Source: Spirobacillus cienkowskii (lineage in GTDB: Bacteria; Bdellovibrionota_B; Oligoflexia; Silvanigrellales; Silvanigrellaceae). Taken from it: a stretch of 64,000 nucleotides of DNA. The number at the start of each line of letters is the position of its first letter. Position 1 is the first letter of the stretch. This document shows positions 1-8,012 of this stretch, piece by piece. The notes under the pieces were generated by a model. That model saw only the letters and a list, made by a program, of their open reading frames with translations, was not told the DNA's origin and made no database searches. The translations under genes and the position numbers were made by a program. The DNA lies in contig NZ_CP146516.1 in the NCBI RefSeq assembly GCF_037081835.1, forward strand, positions 1,573,501 through 1,637,500. Reading direction: 5' to 3'.

Positions 1-967
1 TAGAACGCGCTGTCAAATACTTTTGAAATTCTTTCATTCGGATCTCATCTGTTGCAATCATATTGTTTGCTCCAGGATGCGGATTCATAGGAATAAGATT
101 AACCTTAGCCTTTAACCCATGTAAAAATTTAACAAGCTTTTTGGCATGTAAAATAGAGTCATTGACCTGATTGATTAAAACATACTCAAACGTAATACCA
201 TGACGTGTATGAATAGGATAATTGAGTAACGTTTCTTTTAATTCTTGCAAAGAATACTTTCTGTTAACAGGCATCATTTGCGAGCGCAACGCCTCGTCTG
301 CCGAATGCAATGAAATTGCTAACGCAACAGGAACGTCGTGGCCGAGTTTTTGAATTTCAGGAATTAATCCAGACGTCGAAACTGTGACTTTATGTTTAGA
401 AAGCCCAAATAATTTTGGATCAAGAAAAACTTTACATGCGCTCACAACATTTTGATAATTATCTAGCGGCTCACCCATTCCCATAAAAACAATATTTGTG
501 ACTTTTCTGTTTAATATATTTTTTTCAATTAATCTTTTATTTGCAATAACAACTTGAAATAAAATTTCGCCCATTGTCAAATTACGCGTAAACCCCATTT
601 TACCTGTTTGGCAAAACGTACACGCCATCCGACAACCAACTTGACTACTCACGCATAAAGTCACTCTATTATCAGACGGCATTAATACACATTCCGCAAA
701 CAAACCATCATGCAATTTAAGCAAAATTTTTTCACTTCCATCTTGAGATGGGAGTGAAGTATCAATGCTTGGCAACTGCCAATTAAAATGTGTACTCAAT
801 AGCTCACGCAGTTTTTGCGGTAAGTTTGTAAAAGTGCTTGGCTGAAACTGATGGCGGATATACATCCAATCCATAATTTGCTTAGCACGAAAAACAGGTT
901 CTCCCTGAGTTTGGCACCATGCACCCCAATCCGCTTCATTCATATTTAGAGCTAACGATAAAGTCAT
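1..967 (-). CDS. rlmN: 23S rRNA (adenine2503-C2)-methyltransferase, 3' end outside window
   Basis: This is a radical SAM enzyme that methylates C2 of adenosine 2503 in 23S rRNA and also acts on some tRNAs in the family. My own reverse translation from the ATG at 967 gives about 322 residues. The radical SAM cysteines are at residues 112, 116 and 119 (GCRMACTFC), followed by the family motifs MGMGEPLDNY and SLHSADEALR. The C-terminal part, which carries the second catalytic cysteine of the family, lies beyond the window edge. The start is 6 bases downstream of the end of the alpha/beta hydrolase gene, so it is probably the last member of a prs-hydrolase-rlmN transcription unit. An alternative start is Met9. 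Identification is secure. Confidence 0.95.
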   Translation of the reverse strand, partial: MTLSLALNMNEADWGAWCQTQGEPVFRAKQIMDWMYIRHQFQPSTFTNLPQKLRELLSTHFNWQLPSIDTSLPSQDGSEKILLKLHDGLFAECVLMPSDNRVTLCVSSQVGCRMACTFCQTGKMGFTRNLTMGEILFQVVIANKRLIEKNILNRKVTNIVFMGMGEPLDNYQNVVSACKVFLDPKLFGLSKHKVTVSTSGLIPEIQKLGHDVPVALAISLHSADEALRSQMMPVNRKYSLQELKETLLNYPIHTRHGITFEYVLINQVNDSILHAKKLVKFLHGLKAKVNLIPMNPHPGANNMIATDEIRMKEFQKYLTARS

Positions 968-973
968 ACAAAC

Positions 974-1888
974 CTAACTTAAAAAAGTACAAATATCAGA
1001 AACAAATAAATCGGGCTCTTCGATAAGAATCAAATGACCGACGTCTTTATAAACAATTAACGACGAATTTTTAATATGATCTTGTAAATAATAGGAGTTG
1101 GCTAAGGGAACAACAGCGTCAGCATCTCCTGAAATAACTAATGTTTTTGTAAAAATCTTAGATAGTAAAGACTCTCCATCAAAGTTTGAAGCTACTTTTA
1201 ATTGCATTTGTGCTGCATCTAAAACAGAGTCTCCCACTTTTTCACGATTTTTGACAAGTGTTTTGCACATCATTTCAAATAACAAAGGAGAATTCTTTAA
1301 AAAACGCTCTCCAAAATAATTTTTCATGTAATTTTTTGTTGAATCTAAAGAGACATAATAATCTTTAAATTGCATCACACTTGAATGGGATTTCCCTTGC
1401 GGCCAAACGCGACTTTGGCCGCCTGCAGTTGTACTCACTAAAATAAGTGCATCAACTTGCGGACAATGCGCTGCGAGGGTTTGCGCAATCATCCCACCCA
1501 TACTAATTCCAAGTGCCGAAAATGCGTTTAACTCTAAAGAGCGGCAATAGAATGCGGCCAATGCAGCAACATCTTTTGCCATTCTAAAAACAGTCAACTC
1601 TTGCGCTTTCTCTGTAACTATCGTTTGTCCACAATAACGATTATCGAGTGCAAGAGTCGCTAAGCTAGGATTTAAGCTATGAATTTTTTTACGAAAAGCT
1701 CTAAAATCGAGATAGTTGCGTTGAAAACCGTTTATCAGAACAAGGAGCTTATTGCATTGAACTGTTGATGGCTGAAAATCAAATGCAATACGCGCACCTT
1801 CAAAATCAAGATACTGCACACCGGGTTCAGCTTTCAGATCTGATTGAGACACAGTCACAGAAATTGAAGAAAAATCAAACTGCTCCAA
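974..1888 (-). CDS. alpha/beta hydrolase family protein
   Basis: This is a predicted serine hydrolase of the alpha/beta fold; its substrate is unknown. Numbering from an in-frame ATG at 1972, the nucleophile elbow GISMGG carries Ser157, the acid is Asp285 in SGDADAVVP and the base is His313 in VGHLI, so the triad is complete and in the usual order. The ATG at 1972 would overlap the last 74 bases of prs and give a hydrophobic N terminus read out of frame from prs. I prefer the TTG at 1888, which lies 11 bases after the prs stop with AGG upstream and gives 304 residues. The gene sits between prs and rlmN and is probably co-transcribed with them. If the upstream ATG were used, the protein would gain an N-terminal membrane segment. 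Confidence 0.8.
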   Translation of the reverse strand: MEQFDFSSISVTVSQSDLKAEPGVQYLDFEGARIAFDFQPSTVQCNKLLVLINGFQRNYLDFRAFRKKIHSLNPSLATLALDNRYCGQTIVTEKAQELTVFRMAKDVAALAAFYCRSLELNAFSALGISMGGMIAQTLAAHCPQVDALILVSTTAGGQSRVWPQGKSHSSVMQFKDYYVSLDSTKNYMKNYFGERFLKNSPLLFEMMCKTLVKNREKVGDSVLDAAQMQLKVASNFDGESLLSKIFTKTLVISGDADAVVPLANSYYLQDHIKNSSLIVYKDVGHLILIEEPDLFVSDICTFLS

Positions 1889-1898
1889 GAGAATAAAC

Positions 1899-2840
1899 CT
1901 ATATAAAAAGATTACTAATAGAATCTGAGTTATGGATTCTACGGATAGCCTTACCAAGTAGCTCAGAAACACTCAATACTTGAATTTTAGAGCACGTTGC
2001 CGCTTCTTCCGATAATGGAATGGTATCTGTGATAAATAATTTCTCAATACAGCTATCGTTCAAACGACCGATTGCTGGCCCAGATAAAACACCGTGCGTT
2101 GCTGCAGCATAAACTTTTAAGGCCCCTCTTTCCATCAAAACCTTGGCAGCAGATGTTAATGACCCTGCGGTATCACAAATATCATCAAAAAGAATTGCCG
2201 TTTTATTTTTTACATCACCAATAAGATTCATAACTTGTGAATCTCCTGGACGATCACGGCGCTTGTCGACAATGGCTATGCCACAACCAAGAACTTTTGC
2301 AAGGGCACGAGCTCTTTCCACACCGCCTGCATCAGGCGAAACCATAATTGGATTTTCGAGATTCATTTTTGAAAAATGCTCTAAAAATACAGGCTTACTG
2401 TATAAATGATCAAGTGGAATATTGAAAAATCCTTGTATCGCTCCCGTATGCAATTCAATGGTAAGAATACGGTTTACCCCAGCACTCACCAAAATATCCG
2501 CAATCAGTTTAGCCGTAATTGGAGTCCTGGGCGCACTTTTACGCTCTTGGCGACTATACCCAAAATAAGGAATCACTGCTGTAATGCGTTGCGCACTTGC
2601 TCTCCTTAGAGCATCAATCATAATCAGCAATTCCATGATATTTTGATTTGCAGGAAAACAGGTCGGTTGAATAATAAACACATCACGCCCGCGTACGTTA
2701 CTTTGAATTTCAATACGCGTTTCGCCATCAGAAAATTTTCCGATAAGAGCTGTTCCAAGTGGGACATTGAGGTATTGGCAAATTTTATTGGCTAATTCAA
2801 GATTGGCATTGCCAGAAAATACAAGAGGTTCGCTTTCCAT
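1899..2840 (-). CDS. prs: ribose-phosphate pyrophosphokinase
   Basis: PRPP synthetase transfers pyrophosphate from ATP to ribose 5-phosphate, supplying PRPP for nucleotide, histidine, tryptophan and NAD synthesis in the cytoplasm. Family motifs are clear: FSDGETRIEIQSNVRGRDVFIIQPT near the N terminus, YFGYSRQERK, the metal-binding ELHTGAIQGFF, and the PRPP-binding loop ILFDDICDTAGSL. An in-frame ATG at 2918 would add 26 atypical residues; the ATG at 2840 begins MESEPLVFSGNA and gives 313 residues, the normal length. The 306 bases upstream, back to the M32 gene, hold a candidate promoter and a strongly structured leader (see that entry). The alpha/beta hydrolase follows closely. Confidence 0.96.
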   Translation of the reverse strand: MESEPLVFSGNANLELANKICQYLNVPLGTALIGKFSDGETRIEIQSNVRGRDVFIIQPTCFPANQNIMELLIMIDALRRASAQRITAVIPYFGYSRQERKSAPRTPITAKLIADILVSAGVNRILTIELHTGAIQGFFNIPLDHLYSKPVFLEHFSKMNLENPIMVSPDAGGVERARALAKVLGCGIAIVDKRRDRPGDSQVMNLIGDVKNKTAILFDDICDTAGSLTSAAKVLMERGALKVYAAATHGVLSGPAIGRLNDSCIEKLFITDTIPLSEEAATCSKIQVLSVSELLGKAIRRIHNSDSISNLFI

Positions 2841-2962
2841 ATGATTTAACCCGCAGTTAAAAAAGTAAAAATCAAGACACTTTTTCTCTATCGGGAAAAG
2901 CTCATAAAAGCAACTCAAATCAAAAAAAGCACAGCATCACTCAAAGAAGAAGTCGCAACCAC

Positions 2963-3091
2963 AACTCCTTCCTTGGAGTTTCAACCCATCCATAGGCAAT
3001 CAGCAGATTTTAACGCTGAATTCCAAAATGAGGTTTCCTTTTTCCCCTTCCTTGGGGATCACTTCTTCATGAGCAACGATGTGCTGATTGC
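2963..3091 (-). ncRNA. candidate structured leader or small RNA upstream of prs
   Basis: Read on the minus strand, a perfect 10-bp stem pairs 3082-3091 with 2996-3005. It encloses a hairpin at 3044-3057 with stem CCCC/GGGG and loop AAGGAA. Just outside is a second hairpin at 2963-2980 with stem AACTCC/GGAGTT and the same AAGGAA loop. Further GGA trinucleotides lie between them. GGA exposed in a six-base hairpin loop is the known high-affinity CsrA/RsmA recognition form, so this may be a Csr-type sponge RNA or a regulated prs leader. A run of seven T at 2928-2922 follows without a clear terminator stem. The structure is seen in the sequence; the function is inferred. Confidence 0.45.
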
Positions 3092-3116
3092 TTTTTCGAC
3101 TGGATTACAAATTTAT

Positions 3117-3146
3117 AAACTAGGAATCAAGAGGGAGAGGTGTCAA
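3117..3146 (-). promoter_or_regulatory. candidate sigma-70 promoter for prs leader
   Basis: A perfect TTGACA lies at 3146-3141 (minus strand), directly after the stop codon of the M32 carboxypeptidase. TAGTTT follows at 3122-3117 after 18 bases. Transcription from here would begin just upstream of the paired structure at 3091-2963 and run into prs. The -10 box is a weak match, so strength is uncertain. Confidence 0.45.
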
Positions 3147-4646
3147 TTATTTGATGGGAAATTTTTTTCTAAGATATTGCATATACGGCTCAATAAACAG
3201 AGAATCTCCCGTTGCCTTTTTTAACACCTCAAGGCTTGAGAACTTTTTGCCATATTGGTAAAGATTTTGTTGTAGCCAGCTTTGTACTGGTTTAAAATTG
3301 CCTTTTTTAATACCCCCCCAAATATTGGGCTCACTGCGCTCTGCAGCCGCAAAAAACTGGGCACTCATGATATTTCCTAGGGTATAGCCCTGAAATTGGC
3401 CACCAATCAAACCATCATACCAATGAATATCCTGCATGCACCCAAGGGCGTCATCTGGGGGAACCACACCCAAATCGCGAGCATAGGCCGCGTTCCAGGC
3501 TTCTGGAAGATCTTTAATTTTTACTCGTCCCTCAAGCATATCAAGTTCTAACTCAAAACGGATCATCACATGAAGATTATAATAAAGCTCATCGGCATCT
3601 GTGCGGATAAGAGATTGTGAAACCCGATTGATTGCAACATAAAATTCATTTAACGGCACGTTTTTAAGCTGCTGCGCGAAGGTACTTTGCAGTAAAGGAT
3701 AAAAATACTCCCAAAACTCATAGCTTCGTCCTACAATATTTTCCCATAAACGCGACTGGCTTTCATGGACTCCACTTGACGTTCCGCCAAATAAAGGCGA
3801 ACCATCCAGTGCAATATCATTTCCCATTTCATAGAACGCATGACCCATTTCATGAATGGTACTAAATAAACTTTCAGCAAGAAATTTTTCTTGATAACGG
3901 GTTGTAATGCGCACATCGCCATGCGCAAACGAAGTCATAAATGGATGATGCGTGGTATCAAGACGTCCTCTGGTAAAATCAAAACCTATCAATTGTATCA
4001 TTTTTTGACAAAATTGTTCTTGCAACGGAACCGGAAAAACTTGGCGTAAACACGAATCGTTTTGGATAGATCTCTGCGCAACATCTTTGACAAAAGGAAC
4101 AAGCTCTTTTTTTAGAGCAGCAAAAACTTCTTGAATGATTTGTGCAGAAAAACCGTGATCACTCATATCAATAAGCGGATCGGCAATATGTTGATAATCA
4201 AAAAATCCTGCATATTTTCTTGATAGCTCTAAAGTTTTTTCAAGAAAAGGTTGCACAATTGAAAAGTTTTTCTCTTTTTTTGCTTCGACCCAAGCAGCAA
4301 AACTTGAGGATTGATGCGTAAGAAGTTCTTCAATAAATGAGCCTGGAACTTTTACCAAACGCAGATAACGCCATCTTACATTGCGTAAAAATGACGCTTC
4401 AAACGAAGAATAAGGAATAGATTCCTCAAATGTTTGCAACGCCTCCAGCAGCTTTCCTATTTGTGGATGGGTTAATTTTTCGTGCGCAATTTTGCCTAAC
4501 GTAGCAAGTTGCCGTCCGCGCCCTAGAGCCCCTTGAGCAGGCATATACGTATGCTGATCCCAAGACAAAACAGCGGATGCCGCGTTAATATTTTCTATTT
4601 CTGTTATTAAATTATTTAATTGCGCAAATAGCTGTGCATGATTCAT
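3147..4646 (-). CDS. carboxypeptidase Taq-type metallopeptidase (family M32)
   Basis: M32 enzymes are cytoplasmic zinc metallocarboxypeptidases that trim C-terminal residues from peptides. All family signatures are visible in order in this 499-residue protein: the WDQHTYMP N-terminal motif, HHPF (233-236), DVRITTRY, the zinc-binding HEMGH (265-269), GVHESQSRLWEN, LIRTDADELYYNLHVMIRFELE and GCMQDIHWYDG. The length is normal for the family. It starts 17 bases downstream of the Clp ATPase gene on the same strand, so the two are likely co-transcribed, a plausible pairing of unfolding and peptide recycling. No signal peptide is present. Confidence 0.93.
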   Translation of the reverse strand: MNHAQLFAQLNNLITEIENINAASAVLSWDQHTYMPAQGALGRGRQLATLGKIAHEKLTHPQIGKLLEALQTFEESIPYSSFEASFLRNVRWRYLRLVKVPGSFIEELLTHQSSSFAAWVEAKKEKNFSIVQPFLEKTLELSRKYAGFFDYQHIADPLIDMSDHGFSAQIIQEVFAALKKELVPFVKDVAQRSIQNDSCLRQVFPVPLQEQFCQKMIQLIGFDFTRGRLDTTHHPFMTSFAHGDVRITTRYQEKFLAESLFSTIHEMGHAFYEMGNDIALDGSPLFGGTSSGVHESQSRLWENIVGRSYEFWEYFYPLLQSTFAQQLKNVPLNEFYVAINRVSQSLIRTDADELYYNLHVMIRFELELDMLEGRVKIKDLPEAWNAAYARDLGVVPPDDALGCMQDIHWYDGLIGGQFQGYTLGNIMSAQFFAAAERSEPNIWGGIKKGNFKPVQSWLQQNLYQYGKKFSSLEVLKKATGDSLFIEPYMQYLRKKFPIK

Positions 4647-4663
4647 TATTAATACTTTGCTTT

Positions 4664-7153
4664 CTAAGAAATTGTAACTTTAATTTGTAATTGAGGTTCT
4701 TTAACGAGATCAATATTTAATACAGAACCATTGACCAAGCCTGTCTTTTTATTTTTTCCTTTCACAATAATTTCTTGCGCAATACGGTTTTCAACTTCTG
4801 CTTCAAGTAACCGACGCAACGGCCTTGCTCCATTTAATGGACTAAAGCCACGATCTGCTAAAAATTTACGCGCATCCTCAGTTATTTTTAAATCCAAACC
4901 TTGTACTTTTACTTTTTGCACTAAGTGCTGCAAGTTTAGATCTAAAATTTTGCGGATGTCTTCGGGGTTTAGTTTTTCAAATACAATAATTTCATCGAGT
5001 CTATTTAAAAATTCGGGTTTGAATGTTTTTTTCAATTCACCTAGCACAAGGTCTGACACCTCGTCATGCGAGAGGTCTTTGTCCATGCCGCCAAGACCTA
5101 CGGAACGTTTGTTTGAGCTAATATATTCGCTGCCAATATTGCTTGTAAAAATAATCAGGGTATTTTCAAAACTCACTTTTTGCCCTTCTGCATCAGTGAG
5201 ATGGCCATCATCCAGAATTTGTAAAAACAAATTAAAGACATCAGGGTGCGCCTTTTCAACCTCATCAAACAGCAAAACACTATAAGGGTTGCGCTTGATT
5301 TTTTCTGTTAACTGGCCGCCTTCGCCATAACCAACATAACCAGGTGGCGAACCAATCAGCTTTGAAGTTTCATGGCGCTCCATAAATTCTGTCATATCAA
5401 AACGTAACAATCGCTGTTCATCATTTAAAACATACTCGGCTAATGCTTTTGCCAACTCTGTTTTGCCAACACCTGTTGGTCCTAAAAAGAAAAAACTACC
5501 AATGGGCGCTTTGCGTTCTCGAAGTCCTATTCGATTGCGGCGAAGGGCGTTTGCCACTGCCACAATAGCCAGCTTTTGTCCAATAAGGCGCTTTGCCAAC
5601 TCTGCTTCAATATGTGCCAATTTTTCGAGTTCTTCGGCTTGCAGTCGTTTTACCGGAATGCCAGTAATTTTTGAAACAAGTTCTGCAATGTCTTCGGCAG
5701 TGACCACACGATCTTCTTGTTTCATTTCTGATTCCCAATGTTTTCTTCTTTCTGCAATTTTATTTTCTAAAGCCAGTAGCTCCATTTGCACGTTGGCAAC
5801 CATTGCAAAATCTTGTCGATTAAAAAAATCATTGCGCTCTAAGTCTTTTTTTGCGCGCTCTTGTTCGAGTTTTTGAATTTCAGGAGGAATACTCACAACT
5901 TTAATGCGTTTTAAGGCGCCTGCTTCGTCGATGAGATCGATTGCTTTATCTGGCAAACTTCTACTAAAAATATATTTTTTACTCAGTTCAACTGCGGCAT
6001 CCAAGCTTTCTGGACTATACTTAATTTGATGGTGTTTTTCGTACTTAACCGCAATTGATTTTAATATTACTTTTGCATTGGCAACCGAAGGCTCATCCAC
6101 GCGAATTGGTTGAAAACGTCGCTCTAACGCACGATCACTTTCGATGTATTGCTTATATTCTTTAAAAGTTGTTGCCCCAACACATTGTAATTGTCCTGTT
6201 GCCAATGAACTTTTTAATATATTTGAGGCATCAAGCGAACCAGATGTGCGCCCTGCGCCCACAACAGTATGAATTTCATCAATAAAAAGTATAACTTGTC
6301 CTTCTAAATCAATAATTTCTTCTTTAACAGCTTTTAAGCGTTCTTCAAATTCGCCATGCATTTTACTGCCCGCAACCAGATCCGCCATTTCGAGGCTCAA
6401 AACGCGCTTGCCAACCAAATGATCCGGAACTTCAAGATCGACAATGCGTTGCGCAAGTCCTTCAATAATAACAGTTTTGCCAACCCCAGGTTCGCCAATC
6501 AAAACAGGATTATTTTTTTTGCGACGCGACAGCACTTGAATCACACGCTCAATTTCCTCTTCGCGAGCCGACACCGGATCAAGCTCACCCCGACGCGCTA
6601 TTGCCGTAATATCTCGAGTAAACTGCGACAAAGCACTTTGCTTTGCCTCATCATCACGATTTGTGACCCGATGATTACCGCGTATATTTAATAATGCTTT
6701 TTTAGATTCTTCATAGTTCATGCCAGAACGGGTTAATATTTCGCGAGACCCTAGGCGAGAATCAAAAAAAGCCAGAAATAACGTTCCTGTACTAATATAC
6801 GCATCTCCAAAATTTTTACGCTCAAGATCGGCGCGCTCTAATAAAAAAGCAACTTCTGGAGATCCATACATGCCTGTTGGATCTCGTGAATGCGAATAAT
6901 TTGTATCTTGTTTTTTTTGCAATTGATTGATGCTGTCATAAATACTATTAATAATCGTGGTTTTTACAAGCACCTCATCAAGTTTGCATTCGTCAGCAAT
7001 TTTTAGTGCAATAGAATCTTTTTGCTCAATGAGTGCAAACAATAAAAACTCAGGAATTAACATTTTAACTTGGGCATTCAGTGCTTCAGTAATTCCTGAT
7101 TGAAATATTTCATTGACACGATGGGTAGAGTTTTTTAGAAATTGTTGAGCCAT
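4664..7153 (-). CDS. clpC: AAA+ Clp unfoldase, ClpC-type
   Basis: This is a Hsp100 ATPase with two AAA+ rings that unfolds proteins for a Clp peptidase. Walker A of D1 is GEPGVGKT (220-227) with Walker [11 protein letters not shown]2 has [13 protein letters not shown] near residue 560, then [30 protein letters not shown] and [11 protein letters not shown]. The middle domain is short (about 50 residues, [14 protein letters not shown]... to KHWESEMKQ), as in ClpC rather than ClpB. A VGLGG tract near residue 692 occupies the place of the ClpP-binding VGF loop. The N domain is divergent. The M32 peptidase gene follows after 17 bases and lspA precedes on the same strand. A ClpB-like chaperone role is the alternative, but the short middle domain argues against it. 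Confidence 0.88.
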   Translation of the reverse strand: MAQQFLKNSTHRVNEIFQSGITEALNAQVKMLIPEFLLFALIEQKDSIALKIADECKLDEVLVKTTIINSIYDSINQLQKKQDTNYSHSRDPTGMYGSPEVAFLLERADLERKNFGDAYISTGTLFLAFFDSRLGSREILTRSGMNYEESKKALLNIRGNHRVTNRDDEAKQSALSQFTRDITAIARRGELDPVSAREEEIERVIQVLSRRKKNNPVLIGEPGVGKTVIIEGLAQRIVDLEVPDHLVGKRVLSLEMADLVAGSKMHGEFEERLKAVKEEIIDLEGQVILFIDEIHTVVGAGRTSGSLDASNILKSSLATGQLQCVGATTFKEYKQYIESDRALERRFQPIRVDEPSVANAKVILKSIAVKYEKHHQIKYSPESLDAAVELSKKYIFSRSLPDKAIDLIDEAGALKRIKVVSIPPEIQKLEQERAKKDLERNDFFNRQDFAMVANVQMELLALENKIAERRKHWESEMKQEDRVVTAEDIAELVSKITGIPVKRLQAEELEKLAHIEAELAKRLIGQKLAIVAVANALRRNRIGLRERKAPIGSFFFLGPTGVGKTELAKALAEYVLNDEQRLLRFDMTEFMERHETSKLIGSPPGYVGYGEGGQLTEKIKRNPYSVLLFDEVEKAHPDVFNLFLQILDDGHLTDAEGQKVSFENTLIIFTSNIGSEYISSNKRSVGLGGMDKDLSHDEVSDLVLGELKKTFKPEFLNRLDEIIVFEKLNPEDIRKILDLNLQHLVQKVKVQGLDLKITEDARKFLADRGFSPLNGARPLRRLLEAEVENRIAQEIIVKGKNKKTGLVNGSVLNIDLVKEPQLQIKVTIS

Positions 7154-7217
7154 GTTGCTTAAGTCTCCATGTTAATGAACAGAGTTATAAAGTAACATTT
7201 TCCAAAAATAACATTTG

Positions 7218-7862
7218 TCAAGACTTTGAACTTTTTCTCGCTTTACGAATTTTATTTGCTTTACGAATTTTAATGTCTTCTTTTACAGTATCAATAACAA
7301 GTAATATTGCGCCAAAGGTTACAACACTATCTGCGATATTAAAAACAGGATAATCATAATCCCATCCAAAGAGACTCCATTTAAAATGAATCCAGTCTAT
7401 TACATAATGTAACATTACTCTATCTAAAAAATTACCTGCTGCGCCAGAAAAAATAAAGAGAATCGCTAAACGAGAAAGAATCTGTTTAGAAGGTGTTTTT
7501 AAAAAAAAGATGAAAATAATAATCATTGCGACGACAGTAATCACATAAAAAAGATAAGGGCGAATATTTTCAGGCAAATTTCCTAAAAATCCCCATGCAG
7601 CACCCGTATTTCGCAAATAAGTTGTTTCAAACTCAATCCAATTTGTCGAAGAGCCTATTCTAAAAATAAAATCGGAAACATAATTGTAAACTTTGATATC
7701 TACTAAAGAAAAGTGAGTTAAATAAGACTTTTCTGCCCAAAATTTTGTTAATAAATCAAGAAGTACAATACCAATAAATATAAAAAAATAACCTAAAAAA
7801 GCAAGTTTTACTTGTTTGGTATGATTAACTTTTGGAGACTCCTCCAATGAAGACTTTTGCAT
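7218..7862 (-). CDS. lspA: lipoprotein signal peptidase (signal peptidase II)
   Basis: This inner-membrane aspartyl peptidase cleaves signal peptides from prolipoproteins after diacylglyceryl transfer. Motifs are LLDLLTKFWAE in the first membrane segment, RNTGAAWGFL, AAGNFLDRV, and the two catalytic aspartates Asp156 (YVIDWIHF) and Asp178 (FNIADSVVTFG). Four hydrophobic segments are apparent. At 214 residues it is longer than the usual 160-170, with a basic N-terminal extension of about 20 residues, a periplasmic insertion near residues 62-82 and a lysine/arginine-rich tail. Several lipoproteins in this window (for example at 53,546 and 62,968) are likely substrates. An AAAGGG ribosome-binding site precedes the ATG. 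Confidence 0.95.
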   Translation of the reverse strand: MQKSSLEESPKVNHTKQVKLAFLGYFFIFIGIVLLDLLTKFWAEKSYLTHFSLVDIKVYNYVSDFIFRIGSSTNWIEFETTYLRNTGAAWGFLGNLPENIRPYLFYVITVVAMIIIFIFFLKTPSKQILSRLAILFIFSGAAGNFLDRVMLHYVIDWIHFKWSLFGWDYDYPVFNIADSVVTFGAILLVIDTVKEDIKIRKANKIRKARKSSKS

Positions 7863-8012
7863 TTACGACCCTTTAAAAAAAAAACAAACACGCATAGAAT
7901 TAAATCATATCAGCTTTTTAAGCAAGCTGAACAAAAATAGAGTACAACACATAAAATGAGTTTTTAAAAATCACTCATAATTATAAACAACATAATGATA
8001 AGTAGGTTCAAT

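Noticed and set aside
2406-2609. Plus-strand frame within prs
   Set aside because: Antisense shadow of prs without ribosome-binding site or domain.
7201-7220. TTGACA on the minus strand upstream of clpC
   Set aside because: The nearest -10-like sequence is more than 20 bases away, so no promoter is claimed.
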